DNA of 64,000 nt from Solibacillus sp. FSL R7-0668 (GTDB lineage: Bacteria; Bacillota; Bacilli; Bacillales_A; Planococcaceae), in assembly GCF_038006205.1 (NCBI RefSeq), contig NZ_JBBOUU010000001.1:2482001-2546000 (forward strand). The letters run 5' to 3'. Numbering within the stretch: the first letter of the stretch is position 1; the number at the start of each line of letters is the position of its first letter. Both the position numbers and the translations under genes were made by a program. Below the pieces are notes generated by a model, which worked only from the letters and a program-made list of their open reading frames with translations, was not told the DNA's origin and ran no database searches. Shown piece by piece: positions 8,022 through 15,530 of the stretch.

Positions 8022-8228
8022 TCACCCCTTTGTCAGCTGCATAAACAGATCCTTATTGCCTGTTACTAACGACTGATCAATTAAATGTTGACGGTTAGCT
8101 TCTTCCATTTCAGCCACCAACTTAACAGTATCTGGGGCTAAAAATATGCCGTCTTCTTCCACATAGCCGTGATATTCTACTGCAATAGTTCGTACTGTTG
8201 ATAAAATGAAAGCCTTAAATGAATCCAT
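8022..8228 (-). CDS. Hypothetical phage protein
   Basis: A 68-residue, mostly helical protein with a good GAGGA site 6 bases before ATG 8228. It packs closely with both neighbours. No domain recognised. Confidence 0.45.
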   Translation of the reverse strand: MDSFKAFILSTVRTIAVEYHGYVEEDGIFLAPDTVKLVAEMEEANRQHLIDQSLVTGNKDLFMQLTKG

Positions 8229-8230
8229 GT

Positions 8231-8422
8231 TTAATCCTCGCTTTCCTCATAAATTTTCACTTCAAGGTCAAACTCTGGATTTTCAACTTCAAGCTCGTCT
8301 GCAATAATTTCTTCGACTTCACTTACTGGACGTAGTTGGCCTTTGTAGTAAATTTCTTGCTCTTCGCAAGCAGCGAGTAAAGCCGTTAAACTTGCTACTA
8401 AAATAAGCGTGCTTTTCTTCAC
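8231..8422 (-). CDS. Small phage-encoded lipoprotein
   Basis: The 63-residue product has a basic N-terminus, a hydrophobic stretch and the lipobox LLAAC (Cys 19), followed by an acidic domain of about 44 residues that includes a VEEIIADELEVENPEF segment. It should be lipid-anchored outside the membrane. The start is GTG 8422 with AGGGGGTG 7 bases upstream. Small lipoproteins in temperate phages can block superinfection (for example Ltp of phage TP-J34), but here that is only a hypothesis. In that phage the gene is in the lysogeny module, whereas this one is in the early operon. Confidence 0.7.
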   Translation of the reverse strand: MKKSTLILVASLTALLAACEEQEIYYKGQLRPVSEVEEIIADELEVENPEFDLEVKIYEESED

Positions 8423-8428
8423 TTAATT

Positions 8429-8626
8429 TCACCCCCTCTCGGCATTAATGCCATCAATTTTTACATTAAGAGCTAACAACGCGTAACGTATGCCCGCTTG
8501 CATACCCTCTTGGTAACCTTCCCAATGTGATGACGGGGCTTTTTGGTGATATAGCTTAACCAGGGCATCAATTAACACTGGATCGTGCTCAACTGAAGCT
8601 TGCCCCTCAACTTCGAAATGAATCAT
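8429..8626 (-). CDS. Hypothetical phage protein
   Basis: The frame extends upstream to 8773, but that part overlaps two other well-supported small genes. ATG 8626 gives 65 residues starting MIHFEVEGQASVEHD. The ATG overlaps the previous stop as ATGA, which favours this start. The product is helical with the segment SSHWEGYQEGMQAGIRYAL. Function unknown. Confidence 0.5.
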   Translation of the reverse strand: MIHFEVEGQASVEHDPVLIDALVKLYHQKAPSSHWEGYQEGMQAGIRYALLALNVKIDGINAERG

Positions 8627-8730
8627 CTTTCTTTCACCACACTTTTCATTGCATCTGGAACGTATTCCATTAATAACTTGACCCGTTCGTCCGCTGACAT
8701 GCTGCGCCATTGGTTTAAGTTGATTTTCAA
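8623..8730 (-). CDS. Very small hypothetical phage protein, 35 aa
   Basis: TTG 8730 is preceded by AAAGGGGG and overlaps the upstream stop as TTGA. Its own stop overlaps the next start as ATGA. The product starts MKINLNQWRSMSADERVKLL and is helical. The two 4-base overlaps with neighbours are the main evidence that this short frame is translated. Confidence 0.5.
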   Translation of the reverse strand: MKINLNQWRSMSADERVKLLMEYVPDAMKSVVKER

Positions 8731-8909
8731 CTGATTGCCCCCTTTTTGAGCAATGAAATTCCTTGGGCTTCAAGCTTCGCGATGATAAGCTCTAACTCCT
8801 CATTCAACTTCATTGCGTAATCTGCACCGAAATGTTGTTCGTTCTTATTTAACATGACTTTTAAATAAGTACTTAATTGCATATTTTCCTCAAGTGTGAA
8901 GTTACTCAT
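8727..8909 (-). CDS. Hypothetical phage protein
   Basis: The open frame reaches 9017, but ATG 8909 has a GGGGAG site 8 bases upstream and gives a 60-residue product (MSNFTLEENMQLSTYLKVML...). The region above it overlaps the preceding gene in another frame. The protein is helical, with no recognised family. Confidence 0.5.
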   Translation of the reverse strand: MSNFTLEENMQLSTYLKVMLNKNEQHFGADYAMKLNEELELIIAKLEAQGISLLKKGAIS

Positions 8910-9093
8910 ATGCTTTACTCCCCAATCCGTCATGCACCGCTGCCCACAATTCTCGCAAATTCTTTTTACCATCACCCCACTCACGTAAGAGCTGCATTGC
9001 CAACGATTCGTTAACACGTGATAGTTCTGATAATTTTTCCGGCAAGAACGCGCGCATTTTAACCAGTTCCATATTGATGGTTTTTTCTAGCAT
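8902..9093 (-). CDS. Hypothetical phage protein, first gene of the leftward early operon
   Basis: A 63-residue helical protein with an AAGGAG site 8 bases before ATG 9093. About 90 bases separate it from the Cro-like regulator gene. It is therefore the first gene after that regulator and overlaps the next by 8 bases. No family recognised. Confidence 0.5.
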   Translation of the reverse strand: MLEKTINMELVKMRAFLPEKLSELSRVNESLAMQLLREWGDGKKNLRELWAAVHDGLGSKAYE

Positions 9094-9185
9094 GAAAATT
9101 GCTCCTTTCCTTTTGATGCATGCAAGGTATTTCTAGTCCATTTCCTTGCGCCCCGTTGATGGGAATGATGTAAAGACACTTTTGA

Positions 9186-9425
9186 TTAAATCGTGCATGT
9201 TAATTCGTTAAAACTACAGAATTTCTGTACTTGACCCGCAAAAAAAATAATACTATCAAATGGGACATTAACATTTTTGGCAAATTCATATCCCTGATCC
9301 ATGCGTAAAATTCGTCGATACTTTTCATATTGAATATACGTTTTTTCTGACATGTTCATTTTCTCTGCCATTTCAATTTGAGTTAAACCTGCTAAAATTC
9401 TAGCTTGCTCCAATGTATATCGCAT
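9186..9425 (-). CDS. XRE-family Cro-like regulator of the prophage
   Basis: A 79-residue protein with an N-terminal helix-turn-helix (about 5-55): TLEQARILAGLTQIEMAEKM, then SEKTYIQYEKYRR. It is divergent from the LexA-like repressor gene and starts after AGGAGGTGAG. This layout is that of a Cro-type switch protein. Its 3' end contains an exact copy of the operator found upstream of its own start (9213-9229), so the end of the gene also appears to carry a control site. Confidence 0.8.
   Translation of the reverse strand: MRYTLEQARILAGLTQIEMAEKMNMSEKTYIQYEKYRRILRMDQGYEFAKNVNVPFDSIIFFAGQVQKFCSFNELTCTI
9213..9229. promoter_or_regulatory. Intragenic copy of prophage operator
   Basis: The 17-base sequence ACTACAGAATTTCTGTA is identical to the operator at 9452-9468 but lies inside the last codons of the Cro-like gene. 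It is upstream of the leftward early operon that starts at 9093. It could be a second repressor site acting on that operon. Confidence 0.55.
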
Positions 9426-9451
9426 AGTAGCTCACCTCCTGAAAATAGAAT

Positions 9452-9560
9452 ACTACAGAATTTCTGTAGTTACAAGTGATAAAAACAGATAATCTGTATT
9501 TTTAAAAGTATTTGAATCAAAAGTTTCAGTTTTACTGTACAAAATTACAGATTAACTGTA
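9452..9560. promoter_or_regulatory. Divergent switch region with repeated palindromic operators
   Basis: Three palindromes lie between the divergent regulator genes: ACTACAGAATTTCTGTAGT (9452-9470), ACAGATAATCTGT (9485-9497) and TACAGATTAACTGTA (9546-9560). They share half-sites ACAG/CTGT with 5-base centres. A further CTGT...ACAG arrangement falls at about 9535-9550. This is the expected layout of a phage lysis-lysogeny operator. The assignment of each site to one of the two regulators cannot be made here. Confidence 0.75.
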
Positions 9561-9589
9561 CAATGAAAATATAAGGAGGTGAAATCATT

Positions 9590-10204
9590 TTGAGTGTTGG
9601 ACAAAAAATAAAGGCCTTAAGAAAAGAAAAAGGGCTTACGCAGAGTGAACTAGCCAATAAACTTAATGTAGTATCTACCGCTGTATCAGCATGGGAGAGA
9701 GATGCAAATAAACCAATGATGGATAAACTAACGATAATGTCAGAATTGTTTAATGTTCCAATTTCACATTTCTTTGATGTAGAGATTCCATCAAACATAA
9801 TCCCTTTACAACCAAACATAGTACAAGTTCCTATCATTGGGAAAATAGCCTGCGGAGATCCGATCACTGCTGTGCAAAACATTGAAGGATATACTTATGA
9901 GTTTGCTGATTTTCTGCCTAAAGGTGAAATTTTCGCTTTAATCGCTAAAGGTGACAGTATGGAACCTACTATTGCAAACGGATCTAAGGTACTTGTAAGG
10001 GCACAATCAGATGTAGAAAATGGTGAATTGGCAGCCGTATTAGTAAACGGTGATGAGGAAGCAACTTTAAAGAGAGTGAAGAAACAGGGCGACACCATAT
10101 TACTAATGCCCGACAACCCAGCCCATGAGCCGATTGTTGTCACTGAAAGTAATCCAGCACGAATCATAGGAAAAATAGTAAGAGCAATAATGGATTTTGA
10201 TTAA
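9590..10204 (+). CDS. LexA-like (CI-type) prophage repressor with S24 peptidase domain
   Basis: This 204-residue protein has an N-terminal HTH (about 5-60, with GLTQSELANKLNVVSTAVSA) and a C-terminal self-cleavage domain. The cleavage site is Cys88-Gly89 in IACGDP. The catalytic Ser is 123 in GDSMEP and the Lys is 161 in ATLKRV. RecA-stimulated autoproteolysis would inactivate it during DNA damage and induce the phage. The start is TTG 9590 with AAGGAGGTGA upstream. All catalytic residues are present, so the repressor looks functional. Confidence 0.9.
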   Translation: MSVGQKIKALRKEKGLTQSELANKLNVVSTAVSAWERDANKPMMDKLTIMSELFNVPISHFFDVEIPSNIIPLQPNIVQVPIIGKIACGDPITAVQNIEGYTYEFADFLPKGEIFALIAKGDSMEPTIANGSKVLVRAQSDVENGELAAVLVNGDEEATLKRVKKQGDTILLMPDNPAHEPIVVTESNPARIIGKIVRAIMDFD

Positions 10205-10227
10205 TTAGCGCTAATCAATCAAACACG

Positions 10228-10259
10228 AAAAAGAGCTGGCCCATTTGCCGCTCTTTTTT
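10228..10259 (+). terminator. Terminator after the repressor gene
   Basis: AAAAAGAGC pairs with GCTCTTTTT around a 13-base loop and ends in a T run. It separates the repressor from the integrase gene. Confidence 0.7.
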
Positions 10260-10285
10260 ACTACTAAAATGAAAGGAGAATACAA

Positions 10286-12184
10286 ATGGCTCAGGAAATC
10301 AAAGCAAGAAACGTATTGTGTGTAGCGATTTACATTCGCGTATCCACTAAAGGCCAAGAAGACAAATACAGTTTAGCTGCACAAGAACACGAATTGACAC
10401 TTTATGCAAAATCGCAAAAATGGACAATAGTAAAGATATTTAAAGATGTAGATAGTGGAGCTAAATTTGATAAAAAAGGGCTCAACGCTTTACTGGATTG
10501 TGTAGACGATGGACTTGTGGATATTGTACTTGTAGCTGACCAAGACCGCCTATCTCGCTTGGACACAATAGACTGGGAAATTCTAAAAGATGCACTTCGC
10601 GAAAATAAGGTTAAAATTGCCGAACCTGGAACAATCATTAACTTAGAAAATGAAGATGATGAATTTCTATCGGATTTGAAAAATATTCTTGCGAAGCGTG
10701 AACGAAGAAAAATCAGACGGCGATATATGCGTGGTTTACGTCAATATGTACGTGAAGGTGGAATCTATGGACGTATCCCCTATGAATATCTTTACAATAA
10801 GCAAACGAAAGAGTTATCGATAAATGAGCAATTTGCGTGGGTTATACCATTCATTGACGATTTATTTTTACAAGGTTTCGGGACATCCAGCATTGCAACA
10901 GAGTTAAATAAAATTTCACGCACACCTGGTGGCGCCAAATGGCATGCTAATACGGTTTATCAAAGGTTGCGTAATCCTGCTTATTGCGGTGATTACAGTG
11001 TGACTTTCTCAAATGGCGAAACAATTGTTAATAAAGAAAAATATCCGCAGTTGCGAACAGTAGAAACGTTTGAACGTATAAAATACTTGATTGAAACCAA
11101 TACAAAACCATTTCCCACAACTCGCAAAAACCATCACCCATTGGCGAGACTGCACATCACATGCGCTGAGTGTGGACGCAAAATAGCATTACAACAAGGT
11201 GAGAAATCCCAGTACGGTGGCTATCGATGGTATTTAGCACATAATTTCGGACTAGCAACTCCATGTCCATTAGACCAAAAGTATAATGCTGTACGTATTA
11301 CGCGTCCGCTTGTATTAGCTGTTAAAAATATTTTATTAAGTGAGGACACAGCGAAAAATTATCTTGATATTGAATTTAAAGACGAATCACAAATCGCTCT
11401 GCTCGAGCAAAAAATATTAAATTTGCAAAAAATGATAAGTGATAATAACGGTAAAATCGACAAGTTGCTGGATTTATATTTAGATACTAAGTTAACGAAA
11501 GATAAATACGAAGAAAAAGTAAATTCGATAGAAACTGAAAACAAAAGTTTAAAAGTTAATTATGATGAGATAAATACAAAAATCGAATTGATGAAGGCAG
11601 AAAAATATAGCTATGATGCTCTAATTGAAAATTTAGCTGTAGTAGAAGAGCACCTTTCGACTATCCATCGAATCGATACCGAATACAGCGAGAAAGATAA
11701 AGAAGATTTGATTGCAGCGTTATTTGAAAACGCGCTTCTTTCACCTGCAGATAATACGATTACTTTTAAATTCACTACGTTTAATAATTTTCCTATCGAT
11801 TTAACGGTTGCCATCGATGAAACGAATCAGGAATATGAAGAACGTTTATTACAACAGCAAAAAGAACGCTACAATTCCACACAAGCGATTTTGGATGCCC
11901 AGCCTACCCCAATTAGCTTTATGGAGTTAAAACGTCTTACTGGATTAAATGCACAGACATTACGGTTAGATGAAGAACGCTTTGGAACATATCGAAATAT
12001 GAAATTAGGTAAAGGCAGCCCTGAAAGAAAAGCCGAAATTGTAAAAGGTATTAAAAGGCTGATTTCAAAGAATCCAAACATAACGAGCTTAGATATTGCG
12101 AAGGAATTAGGTAGTTCTCAAGGAACAATTCTAAAATATATTAAAGAGAACAATTTGCGCGAAGGTAGACAACGCAAGGGTTAA
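10286..12184 (+). CDS. Large serine recombinase (prophage integrase)
   Basis: This 632-residue recombinase integrates and excises the prophage. The resolvase domain (about 12-155) has the nucleophile Ser20 in IRVSTKGQ. The recombinase domain follows (about 165-290), then a zinc-binding region with Cys pairs in TCAECG and CPLD, and a coiled-coil segment (about 370-450). The last 100 residues contain a helix-turn-helix (SLDIAKELGSSQGTILKYIK), an extra domain beyond the minimal layout. It starts after AAGGAG and ends about 60 bases before the interrupted comGC, as expected for an integrase beside its attachment site. Confidence 0.95.
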   Translation: MAQEIKARNVLCVAIYIRVSTKGQEDKYSLAAQEHELTLYAKSQKWTIVKIFKDVDSGAKFDKKGLNALLDCVDDGLVDIVLVADQDRLSRLDTIDWEILKDALRENKVKIAEPGTIINLENEDDEFLSDLKNILAKRERRKIRRRYMRGLRQYVREGGIYGRIPYEYLYNKQTKELSINEQFAWVIPFIDDLFLQGFGTSSIATELNKISRTPGGAKWHANTVYQRLRNPAYCGDYSVTFSNGETIVNKEKYPQLRTVETFERIKYLIETNTKPFPTTRKNHHPLARLHITCAECGRKIALQQGEKSQYGGYRWYLAHNFGLATPCPLDQKYNAVRITRPLVLAVKNILLSEDTAKNYLDIEFKDESQIALLEQKILNLQKMISDNNGKIDKLLDLYLDTKLTKDKYEEKVNSIETENKSLKVNYDEINTKIELMKAEKYSYDALIENLAVVEEHLSTIHRIDTEYSEKDKEDLIAALFENALLSPADNTITFKFTTFNNFPIDLTVAIDETNQEYEERLLQQQKERYNSTQAILDAQPTPISFMELKRLTGLNAQTLRLDEERFGTYRNMKLGKGSPERKAEIVKGIKRLISKNPNITSLDIAKELGSSQGTILKYIKENNLREGRQRKG

Positions 12185-12212
12185 GGGCGTATCATGCGCC
12201 CTAACACTCATT

Positions 12213-12262
12213 GATATGATAAATGTTTTAAATTTATATATTCTCAACGGATATGATAAAAA
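12213..12262. other. Prophage-host junction (attachment site) in comGC
   Basis: Host comGC codons are readable down to about 12,249 on the minus strand. Beyond that the sequence no longer fits ComGC. The 11-mer GATATGATAAA occurs at 12213-12223 on the phage side and again at 12250-12260 on the host side. The crossover dinucleotide cannot be fixed without the other prophage end, which is outside the window. Confidence 0.7.
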
Positions 12263-12308
12263 GTACCACCAACATCTCTACTAAAGTAAATCCATTTTCG
12301 TTTTTCAT
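12234..12308 (-). pseudogene. comGC: comGC 5' fragment, interrupted by the prophage
   Basis: Downstream of comGB, after GAGGTG, ATG 12308 opens a frame reading MKNENGFTLVEMLVVLFIIS and then VENI and a stop. The first 20 residues are the prepilin signal and hydrophobic helix of ComGC, the major competence pseudopilin (processing site between Gly and Phe). The normal protein is about 100 residues. The remaining codons should lie at the far end of the prophage. While the phage is inserted, pseudopilus assembly and DNA uptake should fail. Confidence 0.85.
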
Positions 12309-12321
12309 GATTTTCACCTCG

Positions 12322-13398
12322 TCAAATAAATTCAATTACATCATACATTGGTAATAAAATGCTTAAATAGGCAGCGATTACACATACAGCAATGATTAAA
12401 AATAACAAAGGCTGAATGATGGCTAATGATTTGGCAATAATGCTTTCTAATTTTTCGTCTAGCAAATCACAATATAAAACAAGCTCCCTCCCCAACAAGC
12501 CACTAGCTTCACCATGTGCAATAAAATGCTCGAATTTCGGATAAAAATAACCCACGATTTGGACTGCATTGGCTAAAGTATCACCAAATATAAGCCGCTG
12601 CTGTAAGATGTGCGCAATATAGGCAATCTGCTCTTGGTGCTGCTGTGATTTTAATTGCTCGAATGCCTGTTGCAAAGACAGGCCCGCCAACAATAAGTTT
12701 CCAAGATTTCTCGAAAACTGCCGCGTTAAAACCAATCGCCAAAATAAACTAAGAAAAGGGATTCGAAATAATAAATTTAGTTGTAAATCCACACGCTTCT
12801 TTTTTACATAAAGAGCAAAACCGAGCAAGGAAAAGATTATGACCATACTAAAAATCACAATGAAATCAGGGATGTGTAAGAAAAATGTAGACCACTCGAT
12901 GCTTGTTGTTGCGGTTTCAGTAGCTCTAGAGGAAATGACTGAGGACATATTCGGTAAGAAATACGTACGAAATGCTAGAAATAGCAGCACCAAAAATCCA
13001 AACAATATTAAAGGATAAGTTAAAACTTTCAAGAGCTTGGCCTTTGCTTGCTGTTGAAAGGTGAGCTGCTTGGCCACAATGTGAATCGTTTCATTTAATT
13101 GACCCGAAACTTCAGCTAGCTCGATCGAAATCAAATATTGCTTATTAAGGCCCAGAAATGTGAATACTTGCGTCACACTCCCACCACTCGTCAAGATTGC
13201 CTTTACTTGCTGTTGAACGGGCTCATAATGTTTGATGTGGTATGGCAGTAACATTTCAATACTATGCGCAAAGGTGTAGCCCTCGTTTAATAATGTTGCC
13301 GTGCGTTCTAATAATGTTGGAAATTCATGTGCCTTTATAATCGGTCTCGTGAATAGTTCACGCTTCCAAATCGATTCTTTAGCTAGAGGTATATTCAT
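12322..13398 (-). CDS. comGB: ComGB, competence pseudopilus assembly membrane protein
   Basis: This 358-residue GspF/PilC-type protein is the membrane platform for the competence pseudopilus. It has two T2SF-like repeats (about 25-150 and 225-345) and membrane helices near 125-145, 175-200 and 330-352. A conserved HGEASGLLGREL segment lies near residue 293. It is full length, overlaps the end of comGA by 20 bases and has AGGAGGG before its ATG. It appears intact even though the next gene is broken. Confidence 0.9.
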   Translation of the reverse strand: MNIPLAKESIWKRELFTRPIIKAHEFPTLLERTATLLNEGYTFAHSIEMLLPYHIKHYEPVQQQVKAILTSGGSVTQVFTFLGLNKQYLISIELAEVSGQLNETIHIVAKQLTFQQQAKAKLLKVLTYPLILFGFLVLLFLAFRTYFLPNMSSVISSRATETATTSIEWSTFFLHIPDFIVIFSMVIIFSLLGFALYVKKKRVDLQLNLLFRIPFLSLFWRLVLTRQFSRNLGNLLLAGLSLQQAFEQLKSQQHQEQIAYIAHILQQRLIFGDTLANAVQIVGYFYPKFEHFIAHGEASGLLGRELVLYCDLLDEKLESIIAKSLAIIQPLLFLIIAVCVIAAYLSILLPMYDVIEFI

Positions 13399-14383
13399 AG
13401 CGCCCTCCTGACAATTTATTCTTTTGCCCTAGAAGTGTAGCCTCTGTGGATAATTGATAAGCCGCATTATTTCGGATGGCTTCAAACACATCGTCCAAGT
13501 CCTGACCATGCAGCAACTCGAATAACGCCTTATATTCCCCACCCTGCTCCACTAATGTTTGACAAATAACCGCGCGCATCATTTGACGCATTTCCTCATA
13601 AGAAACAGATAAATCATGTAAGCGATATAAGCAATTAATGCTATCCTTCGCGTGAATTGTTGAGATGACTAAATGACCCGTAAAGGCGGATTCAATCGCA
13701 ATCTTCGCCGTTTCCTTATCGCGTATTTCACCAATCATCAATACTTGTGGCGAATGACGTAACACCGCTTTTAATGAGGCCGCATACGTGACACCTGCCC
13801 TTTCATTCACTTGAATTTGAAGTAGCTCCGGTTGGACACTTTCAACCGGGTCCTCAATCGTGATGACATGGCGATTTAGCTGATTCGCGCAATAATGTAG
13901 CAAGGAATATAATGTCGTTGTTTTACCACTGCCTGTCGCACCACTTATTAGGATCAGACCACTGTCCTGCTGTACAAAACGCTCTAGCAGCTGTGCGCTT
14001 TCTTGAAAATGGCATAAATCCTGTAAGGGGATGGCATGGTTCTGCTTTAAAATTCGAATGGCGAGGCTTTCTTTTAAGTAGGCGGATGGCAAGGATGAGA
14101 TTCTAAAGGAGTAATGAAAATCATGGAATTGTTTTTGAAAGGCGCCACTTTGAGGTTTGCGCTTTTCACTAATATCGAGTGCAGATAAAAATTTAAAATA
14201 AGAAATCATACGGATGGAAAGCTCGCTTGGACTTTCTCGTATTTTTTGAAAGTGACCATATTTGCGAAACATAATTTGATAATGGTCTTCTTTGGGCAGT
14301 AAATGTATGTCTGAGGCTTGAAAATCAATGGCTTGCTGAATGAGCTCAATGCACTTTTGTTCAATAATTGCTTCTTGTTCGAT
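13379..14383 (-). CDS. comGA: ComGA, competence pilus ATPase, with uncertain start codon
   Basis: This traffic ATPase powers pseudopilus assembly. Walker A is GATGSGKTTT, the Asp box is ITIEDPVE and Walker B is VLMIGEIRD, followed by the His box STIHAKD. The first ATG in frame (14272) would delete the conserved N-terminal segment ASDIHLLPKEDHYQ, which lies upstream. That frame is open to a TGA at 14390-14392 but contains no ATG, GTG or TTG there. An ATC at 14383 and a GGAGG at 14396-14400 are the nearest candidates. The Cys motif present in B. subtilis ComGA is absent. The end given here (14383) is provisional. Confidence 0.8.
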   Translation of the reverse strand: MEQEAIIEQKCIELIQQAIDFQASDIHLLPKEDHYQIMFRKYGHFQKIRESPSELSIRMISYFKFLSALDISEKRKPQSGAFQKQFHDFHYSFRISSLPSAYLKESLAIRILKQNHAIPLQDLCHFQESAQLLERFVQQDSGLILISGATGSGKTTTLYSLLHYCANQLNRHVITIEDPVESVQPELLQIQVNERAGVTYAASLKAVLRHSPQVLMIGEIRDKETAKIAIESAFTGHLVISTIHAKDSINCLYRLHDLSVSYEEMRQMMRAVICQTLVEQGGEYKALFELLHGQDLDDVFEAIRNNAAYQLSTEATLLGQKNKLSGGRYEYTSS

Positions 14384-14711
14384 TTTACTTCACTCCCTCC
14401 ATCTAGTTTATCCCTCAAAACGGGACAGTAAGACGCCCATCATCAACAGGCAAATTCACAAGACAGCTAAATGGGCAATCAGCTGTCCTTTAAGGCCCGA
14501 TTCATGAAAGTAAATGCATGCCAGAAAATGAGCCTCTAAGCCATGCTTTTACTTTATCGAAAGTATATAAGATGCTCGGGAAAATAGGAATAGCTTTGTT
14601 AAAAATTTCTTTTTATATGGGATATTTAGGCGAAATTGACATTTTGGCCATTATTTCATGTAAAATAGAAATAATGAACCATTATAAATACCAATGATTG
14701 GAGGATAGAAA
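14384..14711. other. Intergenic region upstream of comGA and the HTH regulator
   Basis: No gene is seen in these 328 bases. They hold the comG ribosome site and a promoter for the rightward regulator gene. One AAAA-N5-TTTT motif (14601-14613) resembles half of a ComK box; I did not find a second AT-box at the expected spacing. Confidence 0.5.
14636..14666 (+). promoter_or_regulatory. Probable promoter of the HTH regulator gene
   Basis: TTGACA (14636-14641) and TAAAAT (14661-14666) are separated by 19 bases, slightly longer than ideal. They lie 46 bases before the ATG of the gene at 14712. Confidence 0.5.
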
Positions 14712-15410
14712 ATGCTACATCCAATAAAAATAACTAGTACTTTAGCCGATGAAACACGTTTTTCAATTTACGAATACATGTTACAGCATAAAAAACTTTT
14801 TACGGTTCAGGAAATTGCCGATGAATTCCAAATCCATTCGAATGTAGCGCGCCTACACTTAACGAAGCTTGCAGAAATCGGGGCAATCTCAGCTGAATTT
14901 CTTAAGACGGGGAAAGGTGGACGCCCCGGTCGAGTTTACCGAATCAAACAAGAAGGGATTCAACTTAGCTTTCCATATCGCGACAATTCGACGATTTTGA
15001 AGTGGTGCATTCAATTAATCGATCAACTTGGCGAGGAGGCACTACAACAAGCAAAAAAAATTAGCTATGAGGATGGGCGTCAAATGATGCAACAACTTAT
15101 CCATACCCAAAAGGACACTTTGCCATTATCATTTGATGAAAAATTAGCCATTTTAACAAAAAGTGCTCAACAAATTGGCTATATTCCAGAAGTCATTCAT
15201 GAAGCACATTCCAAGAGTTTATTATTTTCCATTTATAATTGCCCTTTTCATGAGCAAATGAAGGAAAATGGCGAAATCACATGTCAGCTACACGAATCAT
15301 TTTTACGCGGACAAGTTGAAATATTATTTGGTGACAGCGAATTCGCACATTTCGAAAGTATGCTGCATCATTGTGACTTTTGCAAATATAAAATTACGAT
15401 ACGCAGTTGA
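14712..15410 (+). CDS. Winged-helix regulator with putative Fe-S cysteines (COG2345/SufR-like)
   Basis: The 232-residue protein has a wHTH at 5-90 (LFTVQEIADEFQIHSNVARL, then GRPGRVYRI wing). A C-terminal domain contains Cys in YNCPFHEQ, EITCQL and HHCDFCKY. This four-Cys layout matches SufR-like repressors, which bind a [4Fe-4S] cluster. Targets are unknown. It lies between the comG operon and yqgY, a position occupied by other genes in B. subtilis. The Cys residues are seen; cluster binding is inferred. Confidence 0.7.
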   Translation: MLHPIKITSTLADETRFSIYEYMLQHKKLFTVQEIADEFQIHSNVARLHLTKLAEIGAISAEFLKTGKGGRPGRVYRIKQEGIQLSFPYRDNSTILKWCIQLIDQLGEEALQQAKKISYEDGRQMMQQLIHTQKDTLPLSFDEKLAILTKSAQQIGYIPEVIHEAHSKSLLFSIYNCPFHEQMKENGEITCQLHESFLRGQVEILFGDSEFAHFESMLHHCDFCKYKITIRS

Positions 15411-15530
15411 TGGAAAAATAACACGCGATTGTCACAACTCTCCCATAAGTTCTAGTTTACATTGTTTGGAGCATTGCCTTATAATAGATGAGAGATTAGT
15501 CTATTTTACGTAAAAGGAGGGAAAATCTAA

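Noticed and set aside
8627-8773. N-terminal extension of the frame ending at 8429
   Set aside because: It overlaps two genes with their own ribosome sites; the ATGA overlap at 8626 marks the better start.
14206-14418. 70-codon frame beginning at ATG 14418 upstream of comGA
   Set aside because: It is in a different frame from comGA, and the conserved ComGA residues are in the other frame. A frameshift joining the two is possible but not supported.
14581-14620. ComK box upstream of comGA
   Set aside because: Only one AAAA-N5-TTTT motif was found; a second box at the required spacing is missing.
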